The translations under genes and the position numbers were made by a program. Shown in pieces: positions 51,808 through 60,318 of a DNA stretch of 64,000 nucleotides (its first letter is position 1; each line of letters opens with the position of its first letter). The DNA is taken from NCBI RefSeq assembly GCF_030209355.1, contig NZ_JARVSF010000006.1, positions 62,001 to 126,000 on the forward strand, read 5' to 3'. The notes beneath the pieces are model-generated. The model made no database searches, was not told the origin of the DNA, and was given only the letters and a program-made list of their open reading frames with translations. This DNA is from Pseudarthrobacter sp. fls2-241-R2A-127. Its GTDB lineage: Bacteria; Actinomycetota; Actinomycetes; Actinomycetales; Micrococcaceae.

Positions 51808-52007
51808 CTGACAGTTGAGATCAAGACCGTGCATTTCCTCTCCATCGCCACCGTGATGCTGACGCTGGTCGCCCTGTTCCGGCCAAGGACATCCCGCTGC
51901 TGAAAAACATCGGCTGGAAGATCATCCCGGTGGGGCTGGTTGCCATCACGGCCTCGTTCCTGCTGGCCACGGTCATTGCGGAGTTCGCGCTGGGGTTGTG
52001 GCACTGA
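51808..52007 (+). pseudogene. Decayed small membrane protein gene
   Basis: Reading from AGGAGG (51800-51805) gives a plausible two-helix protein, LTVEIKTVHFLSIATVMLT, in frame to LFR at about 51880, where one base seems to be missing. The frame then continues as AKDIPLLKNIGWKIIPVGLV and ITASFLLATVIAEFALGLWH, to a TGA at 52005-52007. The initiator is CTG instead of ATG. Two lesions suggest a recently inactivated gene of about 65 residues; sequencing error is possible. It occupies most of the 352-base gap 51786-52137. Confidence 0.6.
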
Positions 52008-52046
52008 GGTAGGTTGCGGGCCTCCTTGTTGGGTGGCTTGGGCGGA

Positions 52047-52081
52047 GCGGACGACGGCGGGTGGGCACCCGGCGTCATCCG
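52047..52081. terminator. Degenerate hairpin, GCGGACGACGG family
   Basis: CGGACGACG (52048-52056) pairs with CGTCATCCG (52073-52081) with one mismatch. It follows the decayed gene, supporting that it was once a functional gene with its own terminator. Confidence 0.55.
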
Positions 52082-52137
52082 TGTCTTTCTGTGCGAAGAA
52101 GCTAGTTGCTGCCGGACGTTGCTGGCACACTGGGCCA

Positions 52138-53373
52138 ATGAATGAGGCGCTTCCACCCACACGGCGGCCCGGCATCCGCTCGGCCATGTTCGTGGACTTC
52201 GACAACGTTTTCACCGGCCTGCAGGCCATCGACCCGCTGGCGGCCAAGCGCTTCGCAGAGGATCCCAAGCACTGGGCGGATGCCCTGTCCGCCGGTGGTT
52301 CCGGTGAGGGGACCCGGCGCTTCCTGATCCGCAACTGCTACCTGAACCCGATGGTGTATTCGAAATACCGCCCGTACTGGACGCGTGCCGGGTTCCGGGT
52401 GATCGACTGCCCGTCGCTGACGCAGCGTGGAAAGAGCAGCACGGACATCAACTTGGTGCTGGATGCCATGGATGCCCTGTCCGGAAGCGTGGGCATCGAG
52501 GAGTTCTTTATCGCCTCAGCGGACGCGGACTTTACTTCGCTGATTCAGCGGTTCCGGGCCGCGGACCGGATGACCACCGTCATCGCCGCCGGGGCTGTGG
52601 CCTTCGCCTATCGAGAGATGGCGGACCATGTAGTGGAATCCCACGACTTCGTTTCCATTCTGACCGGTTCCACTTCCGAGCCGGTGCGCGCCCTGGCGCC
52701 CGCGAACCAGCGCGAGGTTGCCGGCCCCGCCAAAGCGAAAACCAAGACCGTTCCGCCGGGGGTCCGCGAGGTGCTGGAGTTTGTCCGCACCGCACCGGGG
52801 CCTGTGGTGGGAGCGATGGTGGCGCACCGGGCCCTCGCTGCGGACCCGTCCCTCAAGACGGACTGGGGCGGCTACGGGAAGTTCGGAACGTGGGTCTCGC
52901 AGATCGGCAACGACCTGGAGTACTCGGCACTGCAGGGTGGCTGGGTATGGGATGCCAAGCGGTTTTCCAGCGAGGATCTCCCGGCTCCGGTCGAAACCCA
53001 GCCGGGAGTTGAAGAGCAGGTTGCCCGGGTCACGGACATACCGGCGCTCTCAGCAGCCCAGTTCCGGCAGATCTTCCAGGCCATGGCGGCGCGGCTGCGG
53101 GAGCATCCAGCCAATCGAACCGAGCTGTCGCGCCAAGTCCGTGACGACTGTGTCAGCGCGGGCGAGCCGGTGTCCAGGAACGCGGTGAGCTTTGTGCTGC
53201 AAGGGCTCGGGTACGCCAACTTCCAGCTCACCGACGAGGCCACGGCGTCAGAACTGGCGGCGGCCTGGACACGCTACGTGGAGGAACTGTGCCGGGTTGC
53301 CCTGCTGGAGTTCGACGCCGGTGAACAGCTGGCGGTGCGGCGCTGGGCCAGTGGCGGGCTGCTGGACCAGTAG
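52138..53373 (+). CDS. NYN domain protein with OST-HTH/LOTUS domains
   Basis: A 411-residue protein. The NYN nuclease-like domain (about 10-175) has acidic residues of PIN-like active sites: Asp20 and Asp22 in FVDFDN, the Asp in STDINLVLDAMD, and SADADFTSLI. Two LOTUS (OST-HTH) domains follow, one from GVREVLEFVRT (about 215-285) and one from FRQIFQAMAARL (about 315-385). Such proteins are thought to cut or bind RNA. The ATG at 52138 is used. It has no operon partner. Confidence 0.9.
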   Translation: MNEALPPTRRPGIRSAMFVDFDNVFTGLQAIDPLAAKRFAEDPKHWADALSAGGSGEGTRRFLIRNCYLNPMVYSKYRPYWTRAGFRVIDCPSLTQRGKSSTDINLVLDAMDALSGSVGIEEFFIASADADFTSLIQRFRAADRMTTVIAAGAVAFAYREMADHVVESHDFVSILTGSTSEPVRALAPANQREVAGPAKAKTKTVPPGVREVLEFVRTAPGPVVGAMVAHRALAADPSLKTDWGGYGKFGTWVSQIGNDLEYSALQGGWVWDAKRFSSEDLPAPVETQPGVEEQVARVTDIPALSAAQFRQIFQAMAARLREHPANRTELSRQVRDDCVSAGEPVSRNAVSFVLQGLGYANFQLTDEATASELAAAWTRYVEELCRVALLEFDAGEQLAVRRWASGGLLDQ

Positions 53374-53496
53374 CAGCGGGACCTTCGGCAGGTGGCAGCG
53401 GTCCCTCAGGTGGTGGGACGGCGTGGTACCGCAGCGGCCGCCCACTGGGCGTCGCTGATCCCAAACCCTTGCGACTCAAGTGTGAGGACGCCTTTG

Positions 53497-55554
53497 TCAA
53501 ACCTCCGCCACCGGCGCCGCGAACTGGGCCTCGTACAACCGCGCGTACGCCCCGCCCGCGGCCAGCAGTGAAGCGTGGTTCCCCTGCTCCACGATCTGCC
53601 CGGCCTCCATCACCAGGATGAGGTCGGCGTCGCGGATCGTGGACAGGCGGTGCGCGATCACAAAGGACGTCCGGTCGGACCGCAAAGCACTCATGGCCTT
53701 CTGCACCAGCACCTCCGTCCGGGTGTCCACCGAGGACGTCGCCTCGTCCAGGATCAACACCGACGGCGACGCCAGGAACGCCCGGGCAATGGTCAGCAGC
53801 TGCTTCTCGCCCGCGGACACGTTCGCGCCCTCGTCATCCAGCACCGTGTCGTACCCCTCCGGCAGCGAGTGCACGAACCGGTCCACATAGGTTGCCCGGG
53901 CCGCCTCCAGCACCTCATCTGAAGAAGCACTGGGCCGCCCGTACGCGATGTTGTCCCGAATGGTCCCGCCGAACAGCCACGTATCCTGGAGCACCATCCC
54001 CATCCGCGAGCGCAGATCGTCCCGGGTCATGGTGGTGATGTCCACGCCATCCAGCGTGATCCGCCCGGCGTCCAACTCGTAGAACCGCATCATCAGGTTC
54101 ACCAGCGTCGTCTTGCCCGCACCGGTCGGCCCCACAATGGCCACCGTCTGCCCCGGCTCCGCCACCAGGGACAACCCGGAAATCAGCGGCTTGTCCGGCG
54201 AGTAGGAGAAGGACACCTCCTCAAACACCAGCCGCCCCCGGGCAGCACCGTCCGGACTTTGCAGTGAAGCACCCACGGGATCCGCGGACTGCTCGTCCGT
54301 ATCCAGCAACTCAAAGACCCGCTCCGCCGAGGCCACGCCAGACTGCAACAGGTTCGCCATGGACCCCAGCTGCGCCAGCGGCTGCGTGAACTGCCGCGAG
54401 TACTGAATGAACGCCTGCACATCCCCCAGCTGCATCGCCCCGGACGCCACCTGCAGGCCGCCCACCACGGCGATCCCCACGTACACCAGGTTCCCGATAA
54501 ACGTCATGGCCGGCATGATCAGCCCGGAAATGAACTGCGCCCCGAAGCTCGCCTCATACAACTCGGCGTTCTTCTGCCGGAACCGCTCCCCCACCTCGCG
54601 CTGCCGGCCGAACACCTTCACCAGCGCATGCCCGGTGTAGGTTTCCTCGATCTGCCCGTTCAGCTCGCCCGTGTTCTTCCACTGCTGCACGAACATCTTC
54701 TGCGAGCGCTTGGCAATCACCGCGGTAATGCCGAGGGTCAGCGGGATGGTCACCAACGCGATCAGCGCCAGCGTGGGCGAGAGGATGAACATCATCACCA
54801 GCACGCCCACCACGGACAGCACCGATGTCACCGCCTGGCTGATGGACTGCTGCAGGCTCTGCGAAATGTTGTCCACATCGTTCGTTACCCGGCTCAGCAG
54901 CTCACCGCGCTGGATCGAGTCGAAATACCGCAGCGGCAGCCGGTTGATCTTCGCCTCGATCTGCTCCCGCAGCCCGAACACCGTCCGCTGCACCACGCCG
55001 TTGAGCACATACGCCTGTCCCCACATGAACGCCGACGCCAGCACATACAGCACCAGCGCCCACGTCAGCACGCTCCCCAGCGCCGCGAAGTCGATCCCCG
55101 CGCCGGGCGTCAGCGTCATGGCGCTGAGCATGTCCGCCTTCTGGTTCTCCCCCGCCGTCCGCAGCTGCGCAATGAGCTGGGCCTGCGTTACGCCCGGCGG
55201 CAGCTGCTTGGACACCACGCCGGAGAAGATCAGGTTGGTGCCCTCACCCAGCAGCCGCGGCCCAATCACCTGCAGCACCACGCCCGCCACCGCCATGAAC
55301 AGCACCAGCACCAGCCACAGCCGTTCCGGCCGCAGCGTGGCCAGCAGCCGCTTGGCGGAGCCGCTGAAATTCATCGCCTTCTCCGCCGGCACATTCATCC
55401 CGGCGAACGGTCCACCCCGTCCGGGGCCGCCCGCCGGACGCGGGATGCGTACGACGGCGTCCTGGCCGCCTTTGCCGCCACCTGCGGTTCCAGCGGGCGC
55501 ACCTGCGCCCGGGCCGGCTCCGGCGGGGCGGGTTCCTGCGCGGTGCGTGCTCAT
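53497..55554 (-). CDS. ABC transporter, membrane and ATP-binding subunit (canonical half)
   Basis: A 685-residue ABC exporter half. A Gly/Ala/Pro-rich extension (first 55 residues) precedes six membrane helices (about 80-380) and the ATPase domain (about 440-670): GPTGAGKTT (Walker A), LLTIARAFLASPSVLILDEAT (Walker B with catalytic Glu), signature NVSAGEKQ rather than LSGGQ, and AHRLSTIRDAD. ATG at 55554 overlaps the stop of the other half by four bases, so the two probably make a heterodimer. It likely exports a drug, lipid or peptide. Confidence 0.93.
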   Translation of the reverse strand: MSTHRAGTRPAGAGPGAGAPAGTAGGGKGGQDAVVRIPRPAGGPGRGGPFAGMNVPAEKAMNFSGSAKRLLATLRPERLWLVLVLFMAVAGVVLQVIGPRLLGEGTNLIFSGVVSKQLPPGVTQAQLIAQLRTAGENQKADMLSAMTLTPGAGIDFAALGSVLTWALVLYVLASAFMWGQAYVLNGVVQRTVFGLREQIEAKINRLPLRYFDSIQRGELLSRVTNDVDNISQSLQQSISQAVTSVLSVVGVLVMMFILSPTLALIALVTIPLTLGITAVIAKRSQKMFVQQWKNTGELNGQIEETYTGHALVKVFGRQREVGERFRQKNAELYEASFGAQFISGLIMPAMTFIGNLVYVGIAVVGGLQVASGAMQLGDVQAFIQYSRQFTQPLAQLGSMANLLQSGVASAERVFELLDTDEQSADPVGASLQSPDGAARGRLVFEEVSFSYSPDKPLISGLSLVAEPGQTVAIVGPTGAGKTTLVNLMMRFYELDAGRITLDGVDITTMTRDDLRSRMGMVLQDTWLFGGTIRDNIAYGRPSASSDEVLEAARATYVDRFVHSLPEGYDTVLDDEGANVSAGEKQLLTIARAFLASPSVLILDEATSSVDTRTEVLVQKAMSALRSDRTSFVIAHRLSTIRDADLILVMEAGQIVEQGNHASLLAAGGAYARLYEAQFAAPVAEV

Positions 55555-57299
55555 ACCGTTTCCTCCGCTGCCAGCTGGGACGAGACAATCTCGCGGTACG
55601 TCTCCGATGTCTCCAGCAACCCGTGGTGCGTGCCGTGCGCAACGATCCTGCCGTCGTCGAGCACCAAAATCTGGTCCGCCTCCACAATGCTGGACACGCG
55701 CTGGGCGATGATCACCATGGTGGCCCCGGCTGTGCTGCTCTTGAGTGCCTGGCGCAGCCGGGCGTCCGTGCCGGTGTCCAGCGACGAGAACGAATCGTCA
55801 AAGATGTAGAGCTCGGGCCGCTTTACCAAGGCCCGGGCTATGGCCAGCCGCTGCCGCTGCCCGCCGGAGACGTTGGTGCCGCCCTGGGAGATGGGCGCGT
55901 CCAGGCCCTCCTCCATCTGCTCCACGAAATCCTTGGCCTGGGCGATCTCCAGCGCGGTCCACAGCTCATCCTCTGTGGCGTCCGGGTTGCCGTACAGCAG
56001 GTTGCTGCGTACCGTCCCGGAGAACAGGTAGGGCTTCTGCGGCACCAGGCCGATGTGCCCCCACAGCAGGTCCGGGTCCAGGTCCCTGACATCCACGCCG
56101 TCCATCAGCACCGCCCCGGAGGTGACGTCGAAGAGCCGCGGCATCAGGTTCACCAGCGTGGTCTTGCCCGAGCCCGTGCTGCCGATGATTGCCGTCACCT
56201 CGCCGGCGCGGGCGGTGAAACTGATCCCGGACAGGACGGGCTGGTCGGCACCCGGGTAGGCGAATCCGACGTCGCGCATTTCCAGCTCGCCGCGCCGCGG
56301 CTTGCCGGCGAACGCCGCGCCGGTGACCGGGTTCTCCGGCGGCAGCACGCTGGACCTGGTGCCCAGCACCTCACCGATGCGGTCCGCGGACACCGACGCG
56401 CGCGGGATCATCACCGCCATGAACGTGGCCATCATGACGGACATCAGGATCTGCATCAGGTAGCTCAGGAACGCGATCAGCGTGCCCACCTGCATGGACC
56501 CGTCCTCGATCCGGAACGAACCGAACCAGATCACCGCCACGCTGGAAATGTTCAGGACCAGCATCACCGTGGGAAACATGAGCGCCATCAAACGGCCGGC
56601 GCGCAAGGCAACCTCCGTGACGTCCCTGTTGGCGCCGGCGAACCGCTCAGTCTCCATGTCCTCGCGCACGAACGCCCGCACCACCCGGATGCCGGTGAGC
56701 TGCTCGCGCAGCACCCGGTTCACGGTGTCGATCCGGGCCTGCATCTTGCGGAACAGCGGCACCATCCGGGTGACAATGAGCCCGACGGCGATCAGCAGCA
56801 CCGGGACACACACGGCAATGAGCCAGGACAGCTGGGCGTCCTGCCGGATGGCCATGATCACCCCGCCAATGCTGAGCATGGGCGCGGCCACCATCAGCGT
56901 GGCGGACATCAGCACCAGTTGCTGGACCTGCTGGACATCGTTGGTGGAGCGGGTGATGAGGCTGGGGGCCCCGAACCTGGTGACCTCCTGCTCGGAGAAC
57001 TCCCCCACCCGCTCGAAGATGGCGCCGCGCAGGTCCCGACCAAGCCCCATCGCCGCCTTGGCGCCGAAGTACACCGCGATGACGGCACACACGATCTGGG
57101 CCAGCGTGATCAGCAGCATGAAGCTGCCGGTGGACAGGATGTACCCGGTATCGCCCCGGGCCACGCCCTGGTCAATGATGTCCGCGTTCAGCGTTGGCAG
57201 GTACAGCGACGCGATGGACTGCGCCAGCTGGAAAACCACGACGGCGGCCAGCAGCGGCCGGTGCGGCCTGAGGTATTCAACGAGTAGCTTCCAGAGCAT
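55551..57299 (-). CDS. ABC transporter, membrane and ATP-binding subunit (degenerate half)
   Basis: A 582-residue partner of the preceding half. Six helices (about 15-310), then GSTGSGKTT (Walker A), signature NVSGGQRQ, and Walker B LYIFDDSFSSLD, where Asp replaces the catalytic Glu. This asymmetric pattern matches heterodimeric exporters with one degenerate ATP site (TM287/288-like, TmrAB-like). ATG at 57299 is chosen because GGAG is six bases upstream; TTG at 57311 is not needed. It is the first gene of the pair. Confidence 0.93.
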   Translation of the reverse strand: MLWKLLVEYLRPHRPLLAAVVVFQLAQSIASLYLPTLNADIIDQGVARGDTGYILSTGSFMLLITLAQIVCAVIAVYFGAKAAMGLGRDLRGAIFERVGEFSEQEVTRFGAPSLITRSTNDVQQVQQLVLMSATLMVAAPMLSIGGVIMAIRQDAQLSWLIAVCVPVLLIAVGLIVTRMVPLFRKMQARIDTVNRVLREQLTGIRVVRAFVREDMETERFAGANRDVTEVALRAGRLMALMFPTVMLVLNISSVAVIWFGSFRIEDGSMQVGTLIAFLSYLMQILMSVMMATFMAVMIPRASVSADRIGEVLGTRSSVLPPENPVTGAAFAGKPRRGELEMRDVGFAYPGADQPVLSGISFTARAGEVTAIIGSTGSGKTTLVNLMPRLFDVTSGAVLMDGVDVRDLDPDLLWGHIGLVPQKPYLFSGTVRSNLLYGNPDATEDELWTALEIAQAKDFVEQMEEGLDAPISQGGTNVSGGQRQRLAIARALVKRPELYIFDDSFSSLDTGTDARLRQALKSSTAGATMVIIAQRVSSIVEADQILVLDDGRIVAHGTHHGLLETSETYREIVSSQLAAEETV

Positions 57300-57425
57300 G
57301 CGCGGCTCCAACCTGACGGTGTGTCCACAAACGTGGTGCGAAGGTCAGTGTACGTCCGGAGACTGGGGTTTGACCGTGCGTGTTTGCCGGAAAACTGCGG
57401 GTTCTCTCACGGCGTACGGCAGGCC

Positions 57426-57743
57426 TTACGAACAGCTCTGGCTGCCGGGCGTGGAGGGGGACCGGCGAGAGACCTTCGCCTTACCGGTCAGGGCACCATA
57501 TGCCGCGATCAGGCGCGGTACCACCACATAGACCGCCAGCGGCACCACCAGTGCAGTGAGAAGCAGCGCTCGAAGCACCGGGTGCCACGCTTCCATGACG
57601 GGCCCAAGGACCAGCATCCCGGTCGACACCAAGGGAAAGATTGCCGTCCACGTGATGAGAGCCCGTACATGGATGGAAGGAGGCGGCGGGGCGACCGTCG
57701 GTGCAGCAGCAGGATCAGCTTTAGGTTTGCAGTTTGCATCCAT
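57426..57743 (-). CDS. Small two-helix membrane protein
   Basis: A 105-residue protein, MDANCKPKADP then two helices separated by PVMEAWHPVL, resembling the membrane tail of antibiotic-biosynthesis-monooxygenase-like proteins but lacking the catalytic domain. The ATG at 57743 is preferred to one at 57767. Function unknown. It is transcribed in the same direction as the right-hand catabolic operon but is separated from it by a 17-bp hairpin. Confidence 0.75.
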   Translation of the reverse strand: MDANCKPKADPAAAPTVAPPPPSIHVRALITWTAIFPLVSTGMLVLGPVMEAWHPVLRALLLTALVVPLAVYVVVPRLIAAYGALTGKAKVSRRSPSTPGSQSCS

Positions 57744-57828
57744 GATCACGAGATTCTCCGTTCGCATATTGCTGTTGGTCCTGGCCAGGTTGGAGGCCTA
57801 CCCGGTAACAGGCCACCTAGGCGAGGCT

Positions 57829-57870
57829 CTCCGGAACCTCCCGTGTGGCCAGGCACGGGAGGTTCCGGAG
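57829..57870. terminator. Strong terminator hairpin of the right-hand operon
   Basis: Perfect 17-bp stem: CTCCGGAACCTCCCGTG (57829-57845) with CACGGGAGGTTCCGGAG (57854-57870) and an eight-base loop. It lies 28 bases after the last gene of the leftward operon (57899). No T-run is present. Confidence 0.85.
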
Positions 57871-57898
57871 TTCACTGGTAGTCGGTGAAAGTCACCGT

Positions 57899-58186
57899 CT
57901 ACTGCATGGTGTTTGATCGCGCATCGCCCATCCCCGCCACGGTTCTAGCTGTCTCCGCCAGGGCAAGCCATTCCCGCCGCTCCTCCTTTTGGCCGAACGG
58001 AACGTCAAAGGTTGGTGTGACGGAGAACGACCAGTAGTCGTGCTGGATGATTCGGACCCCTGCCCCGCCCAACAGGCCCGCCTCGAGTTCCGCAATTTCG
58101 ATGGCGCTCGCCAATTCACGTTTCTGGGTGTGCGGTTCGTCCGAGTCAACCGCCAGCGATACGTCTGTCTCCTTGAAAAGGGCCAT
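57899..58186 (-). CDS. Small hypothetical protein, operon end
   Basis: A 95-residue soluble protein with no recognised family. Visible features are LAVDSDEPHTQ, an IEIAELEAGLLGG helix and the aromatic stretch QHDYWSFSV. The ATG at 58186 follows GGCGG. It is 43 bases after the carrier gene and before a strong hairpin, so it is the last gene of the catabolic operon. It may be a pathway accessory or regulator. Confidence 0.65.
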   Translation of the reverse strand: MALFKETDVSLAVDSDEPHTQKRELASAIEIAELEAGLLGGAGVRIIQHDYWSFSVTPTFDVPFGQKEERREWLALAETARTVAGMGDARSNTMQ

Positions 58187-58229
58187 TTGTCTGATCCGCC
58201 GTTGCCTGCAACCGGTGTGCCCGCCGCCG

Positions 58230-59537
58230 CTAACCGAGTTCGCGGGTGGTCTTGCGGCCCGTTTCCGGTCCAGCCAGAGCCGCGATAGCACCAAGGATGC
58301 CCACGGCCACGCACATCCACACTGCCGGCTGCCAGGAGCTTGGACCGGCGCCGAGCGCCTGGGCGATGGTCGGCGCAAAACCTGCAGCCACCAATCCGAG
58401 CATGAGCCCCACAGCCATGCCGGTGTACCGCACCTTCGACGGAAACTGCTCGGCGTAATAGGCGGCACCGACGCCGATGGCCATGCTGTAGAAGACGCTG
58501 ATACCCAGGACCGCGGCGACCAGCAGGAGCATGACATTGCCCGAGTCGATAGCGTTGAAGAGGACGAACAGTGTGGAACTGGCACCCACTGCACCGATGA
58601 TGTAGACGGGGCGTCGTCCGAAACGGTCCGCCCAAATGCCCACAACGGGTGCCATAACCGCGGCACCAATGTTTCCCACGGACACTGCTACCAGCATGGT
58701 GACGCTGGAGACGCCTTGGTTCTGGGTGACATAAGCCAGCGTGAACACGTTGAAAATGGTGCCCACGACGTTTATGCAACTGCAGATAAGAACGCGGAGC
58801 GTGGCTTTCCAGTGGTAGCGCAGAAGCGTAACGATGGGCAGCGCATCTGTTTTGCCTCCCTCGCGTACTTCTTTGAAGACTTCCGGTTCCTCAAGATTGC
58901 GCCGCAGAAGGTAGGCGATGACGGTCAGAACACCACTGATAAGGAACGGGATGCGCCATCCCCAAGAAACAAGCTGTTCCTGGGGCAATGCGGCAATTGG
59001 CAGGAAAACCAGCGTGCCCAACGACATGCCCAGTTGCATGCCGCTCATTGAGAAGGCGGTGTAGAACGCCCGTTTGCCGTCCGGGGCGTGTTCTACAGTC
59101 AGGCTGCTGGATCCTGGTACCTCTCCGCCTGCCGATATGCCCTGGAGGAGCCGGAGAAGAACCAAGAGAATCGGGGCCGCTAGACCGACAGTTCCGTACG
59201 AAGGGAGGATGCCAATGAAGAAGGTGGCGCACCCCATAAACCCTATGGAGAGCATAAGAGCGGTCCTGCGGCCCAGGCGGTCGCCGATGTGCCCCCAAAA
59301 AATGGCGCCGAACGGACGGGCGACGTAGGCGACACCGAAGGTTGCGACGGACACCAAGGCACCCGCTCCGCCCGCCATGTCGGAGAAGAATACTTTTCCG
59401 AATACAAGGGCCGCGGCAGTGCCATAGATGATGAAGTCGTAGTATTCCAAGGCGCTGCCGAAGAATCCGGAAATAGCAGCTCGACGCACCCTCCGGGCTT
59501 TTGTTTGCCCTTCGACGTCTGCAATGGTGGTTGACAT
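58230..59537 (-). CDS. MHS-family MFS carrier
   Basis: A 435-residue, 12-helix proton symporter. FFGSALEYYDFIIYGTAAALVFGKVFF and GRRTALMLSIGFMGCATFF are metabolite:H+ symporter marks. Start ATG at 59537 is used. It is 32 bases downstream of the VOC gene in the right-hand operon, so it most likely imports that pathway's aromatic or heterocyclic acid. The third carrier of this family in the window, again paired with catabolic genes. Confidence 0.93.
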   Translation of the reverse strand: MSTTIADVEGQTKARRVRRAAISGFFGSALEYYDFIIYGTAAALVFGKVFFSDMAGGAGALVSVATFGVAYVARPFGAIFWGHIGDRLGRRTALMLSIGFMGCATFFIGILPSYGTVGLAAPILLVLLRLLQGISAGGEVPGSSSLTVEHAPDGKRAFYTAFSMSGMQLGMSLGTLVFLPIAALPQEQLVSWGWRIPFLISGVLTVIAYLLRRNLEEPEVFKEVREGGKTDALPIVTLLRYHWKATLRVLICSCINVVGTIFNVFTLAYVTQNQGVSSVTMLVAVSVGNIGAAVMAPVVGIWADRFGRRPVYIIGAVGASSTLFVLFNAIDSGNVMLLLVAAVLGISVFYSMAIGVGAAYYAEQFPSKVRYTGMAVGLMLGLVAAGFAPTIAQALGAGPSSWQPAVWMCVAVGILGAIAALAGPETGRKTTRELG

Positions 59538-59569
59538 TCTGGCTCCTGTGATTTGAGTGAGGCGACGGG

Positions 59570-60268
59570 TTAGAGAGTGATCGGGTTCAACCGGATGGTT
59601 TGCGGGCCGATTGAGGAGTCGAAGGCAACCGCATACAGTCCGTCCGGTCCTCCGTTGTAGGTGATGTCGACGCCGAGTTCCTTTACGCTGGCGACGTCGC
59701 CCAGCCACCTTTGAAGGTCGGATTCGGTGCCGCCGATTTCGATCGAGGTGACCCCGGCGCCCTTGACGTCGCCGGTCCCTTCCTGGATGGGTTCCAGGCT
59801 CGAGTGTCTGCTCAGGTCGGGGACGTAGTACATGTTTGGCTTCCCCAGGCGCCAGGAGTTCCAGAAGTCTGGAGCATGGGGAACGGGAGGCTTGTCCGCG
59901 GAGGGGACCATGGGGACTTTTCCGCCGGAGATTCCCTCCATGGGTGTGATGCCGCGGATCTTGGCGAACTCGAGGATTTCGTCCATGGAGTCGCTGCGAA
60001 GGCAGAGACCGGCGAAGCAGTCCCCGGCCTGTGTTTGACGCTCCAATTCCAAGGCCATAGGTGCGCGGTCGGTGATCATTCGGTGGTCAACGATGCTTTC
60101 TACTTCGAGGTAGACATGGTTTCCCAGTGAAATGATCTTTTGTCCGAGTCCCAGGCCCGGGAAGTACCCGCCGTCGGACGAACCGATGCCTGTTTCGCGG
60201 CTTAGTTCCACGGTGGTGCGGTACAGGTTGTCGGTCCAGACAGCGATGTGATCGAGTGTGATCACCAT
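59570..60268 (-). CDS. VOC/glyoxalase-like domain protein
   Basis: A 232-residue protein starting MVITLDHIAVWTDNLYRTTVELSRETGIGSSDGG, typical of glyoxalase-like PF13468/VOC proteins with one long domain. It may act as a ring-fission or isomerase-type enzyme; the metal ligands cannot be assigned securely, though His7 and Glu54-region residues are candidates. ATG at 60268 has AAGGAG three bases upstream. It lies between the OYE-like and carrier genes in the operon. Confidence 0.85.
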   Translation of the reverse strand: MVITLDHIAVWTDNLYRTTVELSRETGIGSSDGGYFPGLGLGQKIISLGNHVYLEVESIVDHRMITDRAPMALELERQTQAGDCFAGLCLRSDSMDEILEFAKIRGITPMEGISGGKVPMVPSADKPPVPHAPDFWNSWRLGKPNMYYVPDLSRHSSLEPIQEGTGDVKGAGVTSIEIGGTESDLQRWLGDVASVKELGVDITYNGGPDGLYAVAFDSSIGPQTIRLNPITL

Positions 60269-60318
60269 TGGCTCCTTGATTGAAGGTTTTTGGAGTTTCT
60301 TTTTCAGTGGGTCCTGAA

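Noticed and set aside
51786..52334. N-terminal extension of the HNH protein
   Set aside because: It covers a decayed rightward gene and the start of the NYN gene, with no family similarity; ATG at 51785 is enough.
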